Assembly (NCBI GenBank): GCA_964450865.1
Contig: CAYVHB010000015.1
Span: forward strand, 1 to 64,000
Direction of reading: 5' to 3'
DNA: 64,000 bases
Origin: CAYVHB01 sp964450865
Lineage (GTDB): Bacteria; Bacillota; Clostridia; Saccharofermentanales; UBA5734
A program made the position numbers and the translations under genes. The stretch's first letter is position 1. Every line of letters starts with the position of its first letter. The notes beneath the pieces were generated by a model that did not search any database, was not told the origin of the DNA, and saw nothing but the letters and a program-made list of their open reading frames with translations. Shown here one piece after another: positions 24,151 to 32,999 of this stretch.

Positions 24151-25305
24151 ATGAGACTTCGCAAGATCCTGACCCTGATCCTTTGTTTCCTGCTGGCCGC
24201 CAGCACCCTGGCGGCTGCCGGCTGTACGCAGACCACCACCACCGGCGCGACCAGCTCCGGCACAACCACCACGGCGGCCACCACGGCCGCAGTCAGCAAA
24301 GTGAAAGTCGGCGTCATCTATATCAGTCCCAAGAATGACGGCGGCTGGTCACAGGCTCACGCCAACGGCTTTGCCGCAGCGGTCGCCGCAATCGGGGCCG
24401 ACAAGGTCGAGCTCAAGGAAATTGAAAATGTAGCCGATACGGACGTCCAGAAGACGGAAACAGCTGTCAAGCAGCTGATCGCCGAAGGTTGCCAGATCAT
24501 TTTTGCTACCAGCTACGGTTACATGGATACCATTGAGAAGCTGGCCAAGGAAAATCCGGCTGTCAAATTCGAGCACTGCTCGGGCTACAAGAGCGCCGAT
24601 AATTTCGCCAATTACTTTGGCCAGATCGAGCAGCCCCGTTTCCTGTCCGGTATCATCGCCGGCAAAATGACCAAATCCAATGTGATCGGCTATGTCGCGG
24701 CCCAGAAGATCCCGGAAGTCATGCGTGGCATCAATTCTTTCACCCTCGGTGTGCGCTCGGTCAATCCGGCTGCCGTTGTCAAAGTGACCTGGACCAATAC
24801 CTGGTATGATCCGCAGCTGGAAAAGGAAGCCGCCATTTCCCTGATTGACAGTGGCGCCGACGTCATTGCCCAGCATCAGGACTCCACCGCTGCCCAGCAG
24901 GCCGCCCAGGAGAAAAAAGTCTTCGGCATCGGCTATGACAATCCGATGTACAGCGATGCGATCAAGGATGCTTATCTGACCGCGCCGATCTGGAAGTGGG
25001 GCGCTTATTACCAGACCCGCATGCAGGCGATGCTGGATGGCACCTGGAAATCCGGCGCTTACTGGGGCGGCATGCAGGATGGCATTGTAGCCCTTGACAC
25101 CATGACCAGCCTGGTTCCGGCTGATGTGCAGGCCCAGGTCAATACCATGGTTGACACCATGAAGGCCAAGGGTAATGACTTCGTCTTTGCCGGCCCGATC
25201 AAGGACAACACCGGCAAAGAGCGGGTCGCCACCGGCCAGTCGCTTTCGGCCGCGGACCAGATGAGCATGGACTGGTACGTTGAAGGCGTTGTAGTCACCG
25301 AATAA
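24151..25305 (+). CDS. BMP-family nucleoside-binding lipoprotein
   Basis: A 384-residue substrate-binding lipoprotein of the BMP/PnrA family. A signal segment (about 8-27) ends at the lipobox LAAAGC, followed by a Thr-rich linker. Then VKVGVIYISPKNDGGWSQAHANGF, EGCQIIFATSYGYMD and VIGYVAAQKIPEVMRGINSFTLG show the family pattern. GGAGGAG precedes the ATG. The downstream ATPase and two permeases complete a nucleoside importer resembling the Bacillus NupNOPQ system; guanosine-type nucleosides are likely, in keeping with xpt next door. Confidence 0.92.
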   Translation: MRLRKILTLILCFLLAASTLAAAGCTQTTTTGATSSGTTTTAATTAAVSKVKVGVIYISPKNDGGWSQAHANGFAAAVAAIGADKVELKEIENVADTDVQKTETAVKQLIAEGCQIIFATSYGYMDTIEKLAKENPAVKFEHCSGYKSADNFANYFGQIEQPRFLSGIIAGKMTKSNVIGYVAAQKIPEVMRGINSFTLGVRSVNPAAVVKVTWTNTWYDPQLEKEAAISLIDSGADVIAQHQDSTAAQQAAQEKKVFGIGYDNPMYSDAIKDAYLTAPIWKWGAYYQTRMQAMLDGTWKSGAYWGGMQDGIVALDTMTSLVPADVQAQVNTMVDTMKAKGNDFVFAGPIKDNTGKERVATGQSLSAADQMSMDWYVEGVVVTE

Positions 25306-25320
25306 TATTGAGACTGATAA

Positions 25321-25400
25321 CCTGACAGACCCCGGAACCGTCACGCCGCCTGGACCGCCAGTCCAGACCGGTGCTGATGGCCTTTCCGGGGTCTGTCAGG
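25321..25400 (+). terminator. Large intergenic hairpin after the binding-protein gene
   Basis: A perfect 17-bp inverted repeat, CCTGACAGACCCCGGAA (25321-25337) and its complement at 25384-25400, with a smaller GCCTGGACC/GTCCAGACC hairpin in the loop, then AATTTTG. The downstream ATPase gene has its own ribosome-binding site 14 bases on. It could act as a partial terminator or a 3' stabiliser that lets the binding protein be made in excess over the membrane parts, as is common in ABC operons. Confidence 0.6.
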
Positions 25401-25425
25401 AATTTTGCCTGATTGAGGTAAAGCC

Positions 25426-27048
25426 ATGCAGCAGTCCGATCCAGTAGCCGCCATCGTCATGCACGGCATATCGAAGGCCTTTGGCACCGTGCAGGCTAAT
25501 TCAGACATCAGCTTTTCAGTCCGCACCGGAGAGATTCATGCCTTGCTCGGCGAAAATGGCTCCGGCAAGTCCACATTGATGAATATTCTGTCCGGTATCT
25601 ATCTGCCAGATGCCGGGACCATTGACGTCCATGGGCAACGGGTGATTTTCCGCAGTCCGCGCGACTCGATGCGCCAGGGCATTGGCATGATCCATCAGCA
25701 TTTCAAACTGGTCGAAAACCTGACCGCGCTGGAGAATATCATGGCCGGCACCGGACACGGCCTGCTGGTCGACCGGGCCGCTGCCCGCCGGAAGATCAAG
25801 GTGCTCTCCGAACAGTTTGCAATGGGGGTGGACCCCGACCGGCTGGTCAGTTCGCTGTCCGTCGGTGAGAAACAGACTGTCGAAATTCTCAAGGTCCTGT
25901 ATCGCGGGTCGCGGATCCTGATCCTGGACGAGCCGACCGCCGTCCTGACGCCCCAGGAAATTGAACGGCTCTTCATGATCTTGCGCCGGATGCGCGATGA
26001 CGGCGAATCGGTTATATTTATCAGCCACAAGCTGAACGAAGTGCTCGCCTTAAGTGACCGGGTCACCATCCTGCGCCATGGCCGGACGATAGGCACGGTC
26101 GAGACGGCCCGGACCAGCACCCATCAGCTGGTTGAAATGATGGTCGGCCGGGCTGTCGACCTGTCGATCAGCCGGCCTCAATTGCCGGTTGCTGAAGTCT
26201 GCCTGACTGTCAGTGACCTGGTCGTCCGTGATCTCGAGGACATTGCCCGCCTCGACCAGGTCAGTTTTGATCTTTATCATGGTGAAATCCTCGGTGTAGC
26301 CGGCCTGGCCGGCAGTGGCCAGAAGGAGCTCTGCGAAACGATCGCCGGCCTGCAGAAGCCGGTTTCCGGCAGTGTCCGTTTTCATGGCCAGGATATCATT
26401 GGCAGAACACCGCGCGAAATCATCCGCATGGGCATCAGCATGAGCTTTATCCCGGAGGACCGGCTCGGCATGGGCCTGGTAGCCTCGATGGACATTGCCG
26501 ACAACATCATGCTCAAGGACTACGCCTTTCACAAGGGCCTGTTCGTCGACCGCCAGGAGGCCCGCCGCAAGGCCCGCCGCATTGTTGAACAGCTCGAAAT
26601 CAATACACCCGGCATTTTTCATACCGTGCGCAAATTGTCCGGCGGCAATATCCAGAAAGTCATCCTCGGCCGCGAGATCAATCTCAGTCCCCGCCTGCTG
26701 ATTACCGCCTACGCAGTGCGCGGCCTCGATATCCATTCGTCTTATACGATTTACAACCTGATCAACGAGCAAAAGCAGAAGCATGTCGCGGTTCTCTATA
26801 TCGGTGAAGACCTGGATGTGCTGCTTGAATTGTGCGACCGGATCCTGGTGTTATGCAATGGCAAGGTGACGGGTATTGTCGATGCCCGGCAGACGACCAA
26901 GGAACAGATCGGCCTGATGATGACCGGTACCCCGCTTGACGAGGCGATGATTGCCGGCCAGGACCGTGCCAGCCAGCCGGATACCCCGCTGGCGGCCGGC
27001 GACCAGCCCCGGACGATGCAAAACTATGATGAGAGGAGAGGATCCTGA
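25426..27048 (+). CDS. Nucleoside ABC importer, double ATPase
   Basis: A 540-residue protein with two ABC domains, as in the NupO/YufO and sugar importer family. The first domain has Walker A GENGSGKST, signature LSVGEKQTVEI and Walker B ILILDEPTAVLTP. The second has a degenerate Walker A region (VAGLAGSGQKEL), signature LSGGNIQK and a non-canonical Walker B (LLITAYAVRGLD) without the usual aspartate-glutamate pair, typical of these tandem ATPases where one site is inactive. GAGG precedes the ATG. The TGA overlaps the next start by one base, so translation is coupled. Confidence 0.93.
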   Translation: MQQSDPVAAIVMHGISKAFGTVQANSDISFSVRTGEIHALLGENGSGKSTLMNILSGIYLPDAGTIDVHGQRVIFRSPRDSMRQGIGMIHQHFKLVENLTALENIMAGTGHGLLVDRAAARRKIKVLSEQFAMGVDPDRLVSSLSVGEKQTVEILKVLYRGSRILILDEPTAVLTPQEIERLFMILRRMRDDGESVIFISHKLNEVLALSDRVTILRHGRTIGTVETARTSTHQLVEMMVGRAVDLSISRPQLPVAEVCLTVSDLVVRDLEDIARLDQVSFDLYHGEILGVAGLAGSGQKELCETIAGLQKPVSGSVRFHGQDIIGRTPREIIRMGISMSFIPEDRLGMGLVASMDIADNIMLKDYAFHKGLFVDRQEARRKARRIVEQLEINTPGIFHTVRKLSGGNIQKVILGREINLSPRLLITAYAVRGLDIHSSYTIYNLINEQKQKHVAVLYIGEDLDVLLELCDRILVLCNGKVTGIVDARQTTKEQIGLMMTGTPLDEAMIAGQDRASQPDTPLAAGDQPRTMQNYDERRGS

Positions 27049-28142
27049 TGCGTCTGCGCATAGCCAAGCAAGAATCAGTCAGCGGCTGGCAGGCCGCCGT
27101 GATCCGTACGGCCTCAGTGCTGGCCGCCCTGCTTTTATCCGGTATTGTGATGGCGATCATGGGTTATAATCCGGGTGCTGCCTTCCTGGCAATCGTCAAG
27201 GGTTCACTCGGTTCGGCTTACGGCCTGACCAATACCGTCACAGTAGCAATCCCGCTGCTGATTGTCTCCCTCGGCCTGGCGATCAGCTTCTCCATGCGTT
27301 TCTGGAATATTGGCGGCGAAGGCCAGATGATCGTTGGTGCCATCTGTGCCACCTACGTCTCCCATCATCTGCCGGCGACGGTGCCGCCCGCTATCCTGAT
27401 GCTGGCAATGAGCCTGGCCGCCATGGCCGGCGGCGCGCTGTATGCGCTGATCCCGGGGCTCTTCCGGGCCTATTCCGGGACGAATGAAACCCTGTTCACC
27501 CTGATGCTCAATTATATCGCGATTAAAGTCACAATCTACCTGCGGCTGGTGTTGTGGAAAGATCCGGCTGCCAAGGGCTTTCCCCATATCAAGTCCATTC
27601 CCGATGCCGCCCATCTGCCCATGCTGTTCGGTGTGCACATCGGCTGGATCGTCGCCCTCGCCTGCACGGCCTTTGTTTATATTTACCTAAAATATACCAA
27701 GCGCGGTTATGAAATCCGGGTTGTCGGCGAAAGTGAGCGGACCGCGCAATATGCAGGTATCAACGTCCGCCAGATCCTGCTGATTGGCGTGATGATGTCC
27801 GGCGCAATTGTCGGCCTGGCCGGCTTTGTCAAGCTCAGCGGCGCGTCCTTCATGCTGTCGGAAAGCATCGCCGGTGGCGCCGGCTTTTCGGCGGTTATCA
27901 TCGCCTGGCTGGCCCAGCTCAACGCGCCGGCCATGGTGATTGTCTCCCTGCTCTTCGCAGCCATGGAGCAGGGCGCGATGGGCATGGAGCTGTCGCTGGG
28001 GACACCCGTTTCCGTGGCCGATATCATCAAGGGTACGATCCTGTTCATGGCCCTGGCATCGGAATTCTTTATCTCTTATCGCCTGATTCTCGACCGTCAT
28101 GTCCAGCCGGCTGCAGGCCGGGAACAGGGAGGTGAAGCCTGA
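27048..28142 (+). CDS. Nucleoside ABC importer, permease 1
   Basis: A 364-residue BPD_transp_2 family permease (NupP/YufP-like) with about ten hydrophobic segments. LGLAISFSMRFWNIGGEGQMIVGA and the coupling-loop region YEIRVVGESERTAQYAGINV are family hallmarks. Start overlaps the stop of the ATPase gene and the stop overlaps the start of the next permease, so three genes are tightly coupled. Confidence 0.92.
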   Translation: MRLRIAKQESVSGWQAAVIRTASVLAALLLSGIVMAIMGYNPGAAFLAIVKGSLGSAYGLTNTVTVAIPLLIVSLGLAISFSMRFWNIGGEGQMIVGAICATYVSHHLPATVPPAILMLAMSLAAMAGGALYALIPGLFRAYSGTNETLFTLMLNYIAIKVTIYLRLVLWKDPAAKGFPHIKSIPDAAHLPMLFGVHIGWIVALACTAFVYIYLKYTKRGYEIRVVGESERTAQYAGINVRQILLIGVMMSGAIVGLAGFVKLSGASFMLSESIAGGAGFSAVIIAWLAQLNAPAMVIVSLLFAAMEQGAMGMELSLGTPVSVADIIKGTILFMALASEFFISYRLILDRHVQPAAGREQGGEA

Positions 28143-29131
28143 TGGAGACCGCCTTGCTGATAGCCCTTTTCCTGTCTTCTGCCATCCGCATGTCCGTGCC
28201 CCTGTTGCTGGGGACCCTGGGCGAGTCGCTGACCGAGCGGACCGGCAACCTGAATCTCGGCGTGGAAGGCCTGATGATGATGGGTGCCGCCACCGGTTTC
28301 CTGGCAGCCTACCATACCGACAGCATCTGGCTGGCCATCCTGGCCGGCATGCTCGGTTCCGGCTTCGGCGCCCTGATTTATGCGGTCCTGACGATTACTT
28401 TCCGGACGAAACAGGACGTCACCGGCCTGGCTCTCACGATCTTTGGCAGCGGCTTTGCCAATACATTGTGCAAGAAACTGGCCAACCAGAATACCCCGGC
28501 CGGCATCCGCGCCTTTACCGAAGCCAAACCGCTGCAGCTGCCGCTGGAATCAGCCGGCTCCTGGCCGGTCATCGGACCGGTCCTGAAGTTCCTGGACACG
28601 ACTTTCCTGCAGCATAACGCCTTTGTCTACCTGGCCTTCCTGCTGGCCATCGCCGGCTGGTTCTATCTGTTCCGCACCCGCCAGGGCCTGCATACGCGGA
28701 TGATTGGCGAGAATCCGGCCGCCGCCGAAGCGTCCGGCATCCGGGTCATCGGCAGCAAGTATTTCAACGTCATCCTCGGTGGCATGCTCTGCGGCCTGGC
28801 CGGGGTCTACATTTCGGTCGTCAATGTCGGCACATACCTCGAAAATATCGTTGCCGGACGTGGCTGGATCGTCGTAGCGCTCGTCATTTTCATCCGCTGG
28901 GATCCGCTCAAGGCGATTGCCGGCTCACTGCTCTTCGGGGCCCTCGAGATCGTCGGTTTCCGGCTCCAGCATGTCAAGGCCCTCTCCGGAATCCCGATAT
29001 TCTCGCAGTATGTCATCGACATGTACCCCTACCTGATGACGATCCTGGTCCTGATCCTGACTTATGCCCGCAAACGCGCCTATCGCGGTCCGGCGGCCCT
29101 CGGTGTACCCTACTTCCGCGAAGACCGCTAA
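28142..29131 (+). CDS. Nucleoside ABC importer, permease 2
   Basis: A 329-residue BPD_transp_2 permease (NupQ/YufQ-like), partner of the previous gene. LTERTGNLNLGVEGLMMMGAATGF and the coupling-loop stretch GLHTRMIGENPAAAEASGI are characteristic. GGAGG precedes the ATG, which overlaps the previous TGA. It is the last gene of the plus-strand operon; the convergent fabV gene ends 36 bases on and I see no clear terminator between them. Confidence 0.92.
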   Translation: METALLIALFLSSAIRMSVPLLLGTLGESLTERTGNLNLGVEGLMMMGAATGFLAAYHTDSIWLAILAGMLGSGFGALIYAVLTITFRTKQDVTGLALTIFGSGFANTLCKKLANQNTPAGIRAFTEAKPLQLPLESAGSWPVIGPVLKFLDTTFLQHNAFVYLAFLLAIAGWFYLFRTRQGLHTRMIGENPAAAEASGIRVIGSKYFNVILGGMLCGLAGVYISVVNVGTYLENIVAGRGWIVVALVIFIRWDPLKAIAGSLLFGALEIVGFRLQHVKALSGIPIFSQYVIDMYPYLMTILVLILTYARKRAYRGPAALGVPYFREDR

Positions 29132-29166
29132 GCTGTGCCGCGTTTGCGCGATGTCGTCAGCGCGAA

Positions 29167-30345
29167 TCAGCCGATGCTGGGGATGGCCACGTTGATATCA
29201 ATGTCCTGGCTGTAGTCGATACCGGGCAAATTGAAACCGAACATCTGATAGAAGTCTTCCCAATAGCCGGTGATGTCGCAATACTCGCCGGCATTTTCAG
29301 TCTTCAGGCTGCCCCAGATCCGGGTGATGGCCTGCTGGATCTCGTCCCGCATTTCCCAGTCATCAACCCGCAGGCGTCCCTGGTCATCAAGCACCGGCTG
29401 ACCGACAAACAGCTTGTCATGGTACAGGCGGTAGATCTGCTCAATGCAGCCCTCGTGGATCCCCTTTTCCTTCATGATCTTGTAGAGGAGCGAGATATAA
29501 AGCGGGACAACCGGGATGGCCGCGCTGGCCTGGGTGACGAGCGCCTTGTTGACCGAAATATAGGCCTTGACCTGCGGATATTCCTGAGACATCCGGACGG
29601 CCGTCTCATAGAGATGCTTCTTGGCCATGCCGATCGAGCCATTGAGGTAAATCGGATGGGTCAGCTCGGGGCCGATATAGGAGTAGGCAATTGTCACGGT
29701 CTGCGGCGCCAGGACGCCAGCGGCATCCAGCGCGGCGATCCAGTCCTGCCAGTCCTCGCCGCCCATGACCTTGACGGTATGCAGGACTTCCTCCTCGCTG
29801 GCCGGCTCAATCTCCACCTCGGAAATGGCATTGGTTTTCAGGTCAATGGTGCTGTTGCGATAGACGCCCTGTGTCGTCTTGAGGACAGAGGAATAAATAG
29901 TCCCATCGGCCATGGTCCGGCGCGGCGAAGCCAGGCTGTAAACAATCAGGTCGACCTGGCCGAGATCCTGGCGGATCAGGTCAATGGTCTGCTGCTTGAT
30001 CGCCGCCGAGAAGGCGTCACCATTGATGGATTTGGCATAGAGCCCCTCGGCGTGAGCCCGCTTTTCAAAAGCGGCTGTGTTATACCAGCCGGCTGATGCG
30101 GTGCGATTGCCGCCGGCGGCTTTGTCAAAAATGATCCCGATGGTCGCTGCCCCACAGGCAAAAGCGGAGCTGATCCGCGATGCCAGTCCATAACCGGTGG
30201 ATGCGCCAATGACCAGCACTTTTTTTGCGCCGTCTATCCTGGACTGAGCCGAGACATAGTCGATCTGGCGATTGACATTGGCTGCGCAGCCCACAGCATG
30301 GGCCGTTGTACAGATAAATCCGCGGACTTTGGGTTCAACAATCAT
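29167..30345 (-). CDS. fabV: Trans-2-enoyl-ACP/CoA reductase, FabV/TER type
   Basis: A 392-residue NADH-dependent enoyl reductase. The N-terminal MIVEPKVRGFICTTAHAVGC, the cofactor motif VLVIGASTGYGLASRI, the D-loop IGIIFDKAA and the catalytic Y-x8-K (YLNGSIGMAKK, tyrosine of PIYLNG) are all present. The enzyme reduces crotonyl-CoA or enoyl-ACP and can serve fatty acid synthesis or butyrate-type fermentation. I start at 30345, where GGAGG lies 6 bases upstream; a longer in-frame start runs through a DNA repeat and is unlikely to be real. It is a single-gene unit divergent from the alpha-glucosidase gene. Confidence 0.93.
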   Translation of the reverse strand: MIVEPKVRGFICTTAHAVGCAANVNRQIDYVSAQSRIDGAKKVLVIGASTGYGLASRISSAFACGAATIGIIFDKAAGGNRTASAGWYNTAAFEKRAHAEGLYAKSINGDAFSAAIKQQTIDLIRQDLGQVDLIVYSLASPRRTMADGTIYSSVLKTTQGVYRNSTIDLKTNAISEVEIEPASEEEVLHTVKVMGGEDWQDWIAALDAAGVLAPQTVTIAYSYIGPELTHPIYLNGSIGMAKKHLYETAVRMSQEYPQVKAYISVNKALVTQASAAIPVVPLYISLLYKIMKEKGIHEGCIEQIYRLYHDKLFVGQPVLDDQGRLRVDDWEMRDEIQQAITRIWGSLKTENAGEYCDITGYWEDFYQMFGFNLPGIDYSQDIDINVAIPSIG

Positions 30346-30352
30346 AAATACC

Positions 30353-30418
30353 TCCGTGGCCTGGCCCGATCCGCCGGCCGGTTCTGCTATTTCCGTGGCC
30401 TGGCCCGATCCGCCGGCC
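30353..30418. repeat. 27-bp direct repeat in the fabV leader
   Basis: The same 27 bases, starting TCCGTGGCCTGGCCCGATCC, occur at 30353-30379 and 30392-30418. They lie just upstream of the fabV ribosome-binding site on the minus strand; the outer copy has lost the GGAGG seen beside the inner copy. It is one of several leader duplications in the window. Confidence 0.8.
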
Positions 30419-30473
30419 AGTTTCAATTCAATCGTGGCCTGCTGGACCTGGCAAGCCCATTTTATCCGGTGAA

Positions 30474-30503
30474 TTGCCTTATTATAACAAATATCCGTAT
30501 AAT
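30474..30503 (+). promoter_or_regulatory. Sigma-A promoter of the alpha-glucosidase gene
   Basis: TTGCCT (30474-30479) and a perfect TATAAT (30498-30503) are 18 bases apart, with an AT-rich spacer. The start codon follows 24 bases later with AAGGAGGG between. Confidence 0.65.
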
Positions 30504-30527
30504 GGGAATACCGAAGGAGGGATGTAA

Positions 30528-32222
30528 ATGGAACGTTTATCAGCCAATGCCCAGCCCTGGTGGAAGGAAAGCGTGGTTTACCAGATATATCCGCGCAGTT
30601 TTCAGGACAGCAACGGGGACGGTATCGGCGATATCCCCGGCATCATCTCGCGCCTCGATTATCTGCAGGCGCTGGGTATTGATGTAATCTGGCTATCACC
30701 GGTCTACCAGTCGCCCAATGATGACAATGGCTATGATATCAGCGATTATCAGGCAATCATGGCCGAATTTGGCACCATGGCGGACTTCGACCGCCTGCTG
30801 GCGGCCGCCCATGCCCGCGGTATACGCATCCTGATGGACCTGGTCGTGAACCATACCTCCGATGAACATGCCTGGTTCGTAGCCAGCCGCCAGAGCCCGG
30901 ACAATCCATTCCGTGATTATTACATCTGGCGACCGGGTCGCGACCAGGGTCCGCCCAATAACTGGGGTTCGGCCTTTGGCGGGTCAGCCTGGCAATACAG
31001 CCCGGAGACAGACATGTACTATCTCCATATTTTCTCGGCCAAACAGCCGGACCTGAACTGGGAAAATCCGGCCGTACGCCAATCGGTTTACCAGATGATG
31101 CGCTGGTGGCTTGACAAAGGGATCGACGGCTTCCGCATGGATGTGATCAACCTGATCTCCAAGGTCAACAGCCTGCCGGACAGCCCCCAGCTGATCGGTT
31201 TGTATGGCAACGGTGCTCCCTATTTCATGAACGGACCGCGCGTCCATGAATTTTTGCAGGAAATGAACCGGGAGGTTCTGTCGCAATATGACATGATGAC
31301 CGTGGGCGAAACACCCGGCGCCAGTGTGGCTGATGCCAGGCGTTATACGGGGGCATCCGAGCGCGAACTGAACATGGTCTTCCAGTTTGAGCACATGGAA
31401 CTTGACGGCGGGCCGCTTGGTAAATGGTGTGACCGGCGCATTGCCCTGGCCGACCTGAAACAGACACTGAGCAAATGGCAGACCGGCCTGGCCGGCGTGG
31501 GCTGGAACAGCCTGTACTGGAATAATCATGATCAGCCACGCGTTGTTTCGCGCCTCGGCAATGACAGTGTGTACCACCAGGAATCAGCCAAGATGCTGGC
31601 AACCTGCCTGCATCTGCTGCAGGGTACTCCCTACATTTATCAGGGTGAGGAACTGGGCATGACCAATGTGCGCTTTGCTTCGCTCGACGACTACCGCGAC
31701 ATCGAAACACTGCAGGCTTATCGCGAGCTGGTGGGCCATGGCCTGGTCGAGCCGGCCACCATGATGCGGTATATCTACAAGGCCAGCCGCGACAACGCCC
31801 GCACCCCCATGCAGTGGGATGACTCTCCCCATGCCGGGTTCAGCACGGCGGCACCCTGGATTGCGGTCAATCCGAACTACCTGTGGATCAACGCCGCCAG
31901 CCAGGTCCAGGATCCGGACTCTATCTTCAGCTATTATCAGGCCCTGATCCGCCTGCGTAAACAGCAGCCGGTCATCGTCCACGGCCACTATACACTCCTG
32001 CTGCCCGCCCACGAGCAGGTCTTTGCCTATAGCCGGACTCTTGATGACCAGACGCTGGTCGTCCTGTGCAATTTCAGCGACCAGGCAGCGCCTTTCACAT
32101 TGCCAGCCGAACTGATCGCAGCGCCCGGTCACTTGCTGATTGGCAATTACCGCGACGGCACGGCCAGTAGCCGGACAGTCGCCCTGCGGCCATATGAGGC
32201 CCGGGCTTTTCTGCTGGGATAA
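30528..32222 (+). CDS. GH13 alpha-glucosidase (oligo-1,6-glucosidase type)
   Basis: A 564-residue cytoplasmic glycoside hydrolase of family 13. Conserved regions are DLVVNHTS (I), GFRMDVINLI with the nucleophile aspartate (II), TVGETPG with the acid/base glutamate (III) and WNNHDQPR (IV). The opening WWKESVVYQIYPRSFQDSNGDGIGDIPGI is typical of the GH13_31 group, which covers oligo-1,6-glucosidases and trehalose-6-phosphate hydrolases; GFRMDVIN fits either. It has no signal peptide and no transporter next to it. AAGGAGGG precedes the ATG. Confidence 0.93.
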   Translation: MERLSANAQPWWKESVVYQIYPRSFQDSNGDGIGDIPGIISRLDYLQALGIDVIWLSPVYQSPNDDNGYDISDYQAIMAEFGTMADFDRLLAAAHARGIRILMDLVVNHTSDEHAWFVASRQSPDNPFRDYYIWRPGRDQGPPNNWGSAFGGSAWQYSPETDMYYLHIFSAKQPDLNWENPAVRQSVYQMMRWWLDKGIDGFRMDVINLISKVNSLPDSPQLIGLYGNGAPYFMNGPRVHEFLQEMNREVLSQYDMMTVGETPGASVADARRYTGASERELNMVFQFEHMELDGGPLGKWCDRRIALADLKQTLSKWQTGLAGVGWNSLYWNNHDQPRVVSRLGNDSVYHQESAKMLATCLHLLQGTPYIYQGEELGMTNVRFASLDDYRDIETLQAYRELVGHGLVEPATMMRYIYKASRDNARTPMQWDDSPHAGFSTAAPWIAVNPNYLWINAASQVQDPDSIFSYYQALIRLRKQQPVIVHGHYTLLLPAHEQVFAYSRTLDDQTLVVLCNFSDQAAPFTLPAELIAAPGHLLIGNYRDGTASSRTVALRPYEARAFLLG

Positions 32223-32254
32223 AAAAAGCGGGCAGAACCAATGTTTCTGCCCGC
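32219..32254 (-). terminator. Terminator of the ferritin-like gene
   Basis: GCGGGCAGAA (32228-32237) pairs with TTCTGCCCGC (32245-32254). Read on the minus strand the hairpin is followed by a run of seven T, so it terminates leftward transcription. It may also slow the rightward glucosidase transcript. The 157 bases between it and the ferritin-like gene hold a GAAAAGCCGACNNCAG-type direct repeat (GGGAAAAGCCGACA and GGAAAAGCCGACTT). Confidence 0.75.
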
Positions 32255-32411
32255 CAATCCTGCGCGCTGTCAGATAACGGGAAAAGCCGACACCAGCTGA
32301 GGAAAAGCCGACTTGAACCGATAAGTAAATGGCCGGGAGAAAATCCTGCCAGCACAGCCCCCCTGCCGGGCAACTGGCATCTGATATCGGCCGGACCGTT
32401 GAACCAGCCGT

Positions 32412-32924
32412 TCAGAAGCGAATCTTGCGGATGTCGTCCTTGAGGCGTTCAATGTCATTGATCCAGTCTTCGATGTCGTGCTCGTGTTCGAGCTCGTCAT
32501 TGAGGATGTTGATGGCCATCTGGTAGGTCGCGTAGTCCTTGCCGTCGGCGAACGCGGCCAGGTTCTGGTAGCGTTGGATCGCACAACGCTCGCCACGCAG
32601 GTTTTGCTCGAGAATCACCTCGATATAGGGATCGTCCGGTGTTTCGTAATCACACTTGGCATGCGCCTTCCAGTGTTCAGGATTGAGAATCGGTGTGCCG
32701 CCCAGCTGGATAATGCGATTGACGACCAGCTCGGCATGGGCCAGCTCCTGGGTGGCATGCAGCAGCAGCTCGGGCTCGACCTCGCTGCGCATCGGCCCCT
32801 CCATGATCCGGGCTCCTATCCAGTACTGATAGTAAGCCAGCCACTCTTCGGCGAGCGCTTCATTCAAATATTGAATCGTCTGCTGAACATCCAGATGTGA
32901 AATTTCAACGGCCTTTTTACCCAT
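32412..32924 (-). CDS. Ferritin-like diiron protein (bacterioferritin-type)
   Basis: A 170-residue four-helix ferritin-like protein. Probable diiron ligands are the glutamate of NEALAEEWLAYY, E and H in ATQELAHAELV, the glutamate of GERCAIQRY and E/H in NDELEHEHDIEDW. It lacks a haem-type methionine signature that I can assign. Likely roles are iron storage or protection from oxygen. AGGAGG precedes the ATG at 32924. It is a monocistronic unit with its own terminator. Confidence 0.85.
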   Translation of the reverse strand: MGKKAVEISHLDVQQTIQYLNEALAEEWLAYYQYWIGARIMEGPMRSEVEPELLLHATQELAHAELVVNRIIQLGGTPILNPEHWKAHAKCDYETPDDPYIEVILEQNLRGERCAIQRYQNLAAFADGKDYATYQMAINILNDELEHEHDIEDWINDIERLKDDIRKIRF

Positions 32925-32999
32925 TTGGCACCTCCTGCTTGTTTGTAATTGCCGGAACCGGATATTATCAATTCTAATTCTTATAAGAATATTTTTCAA

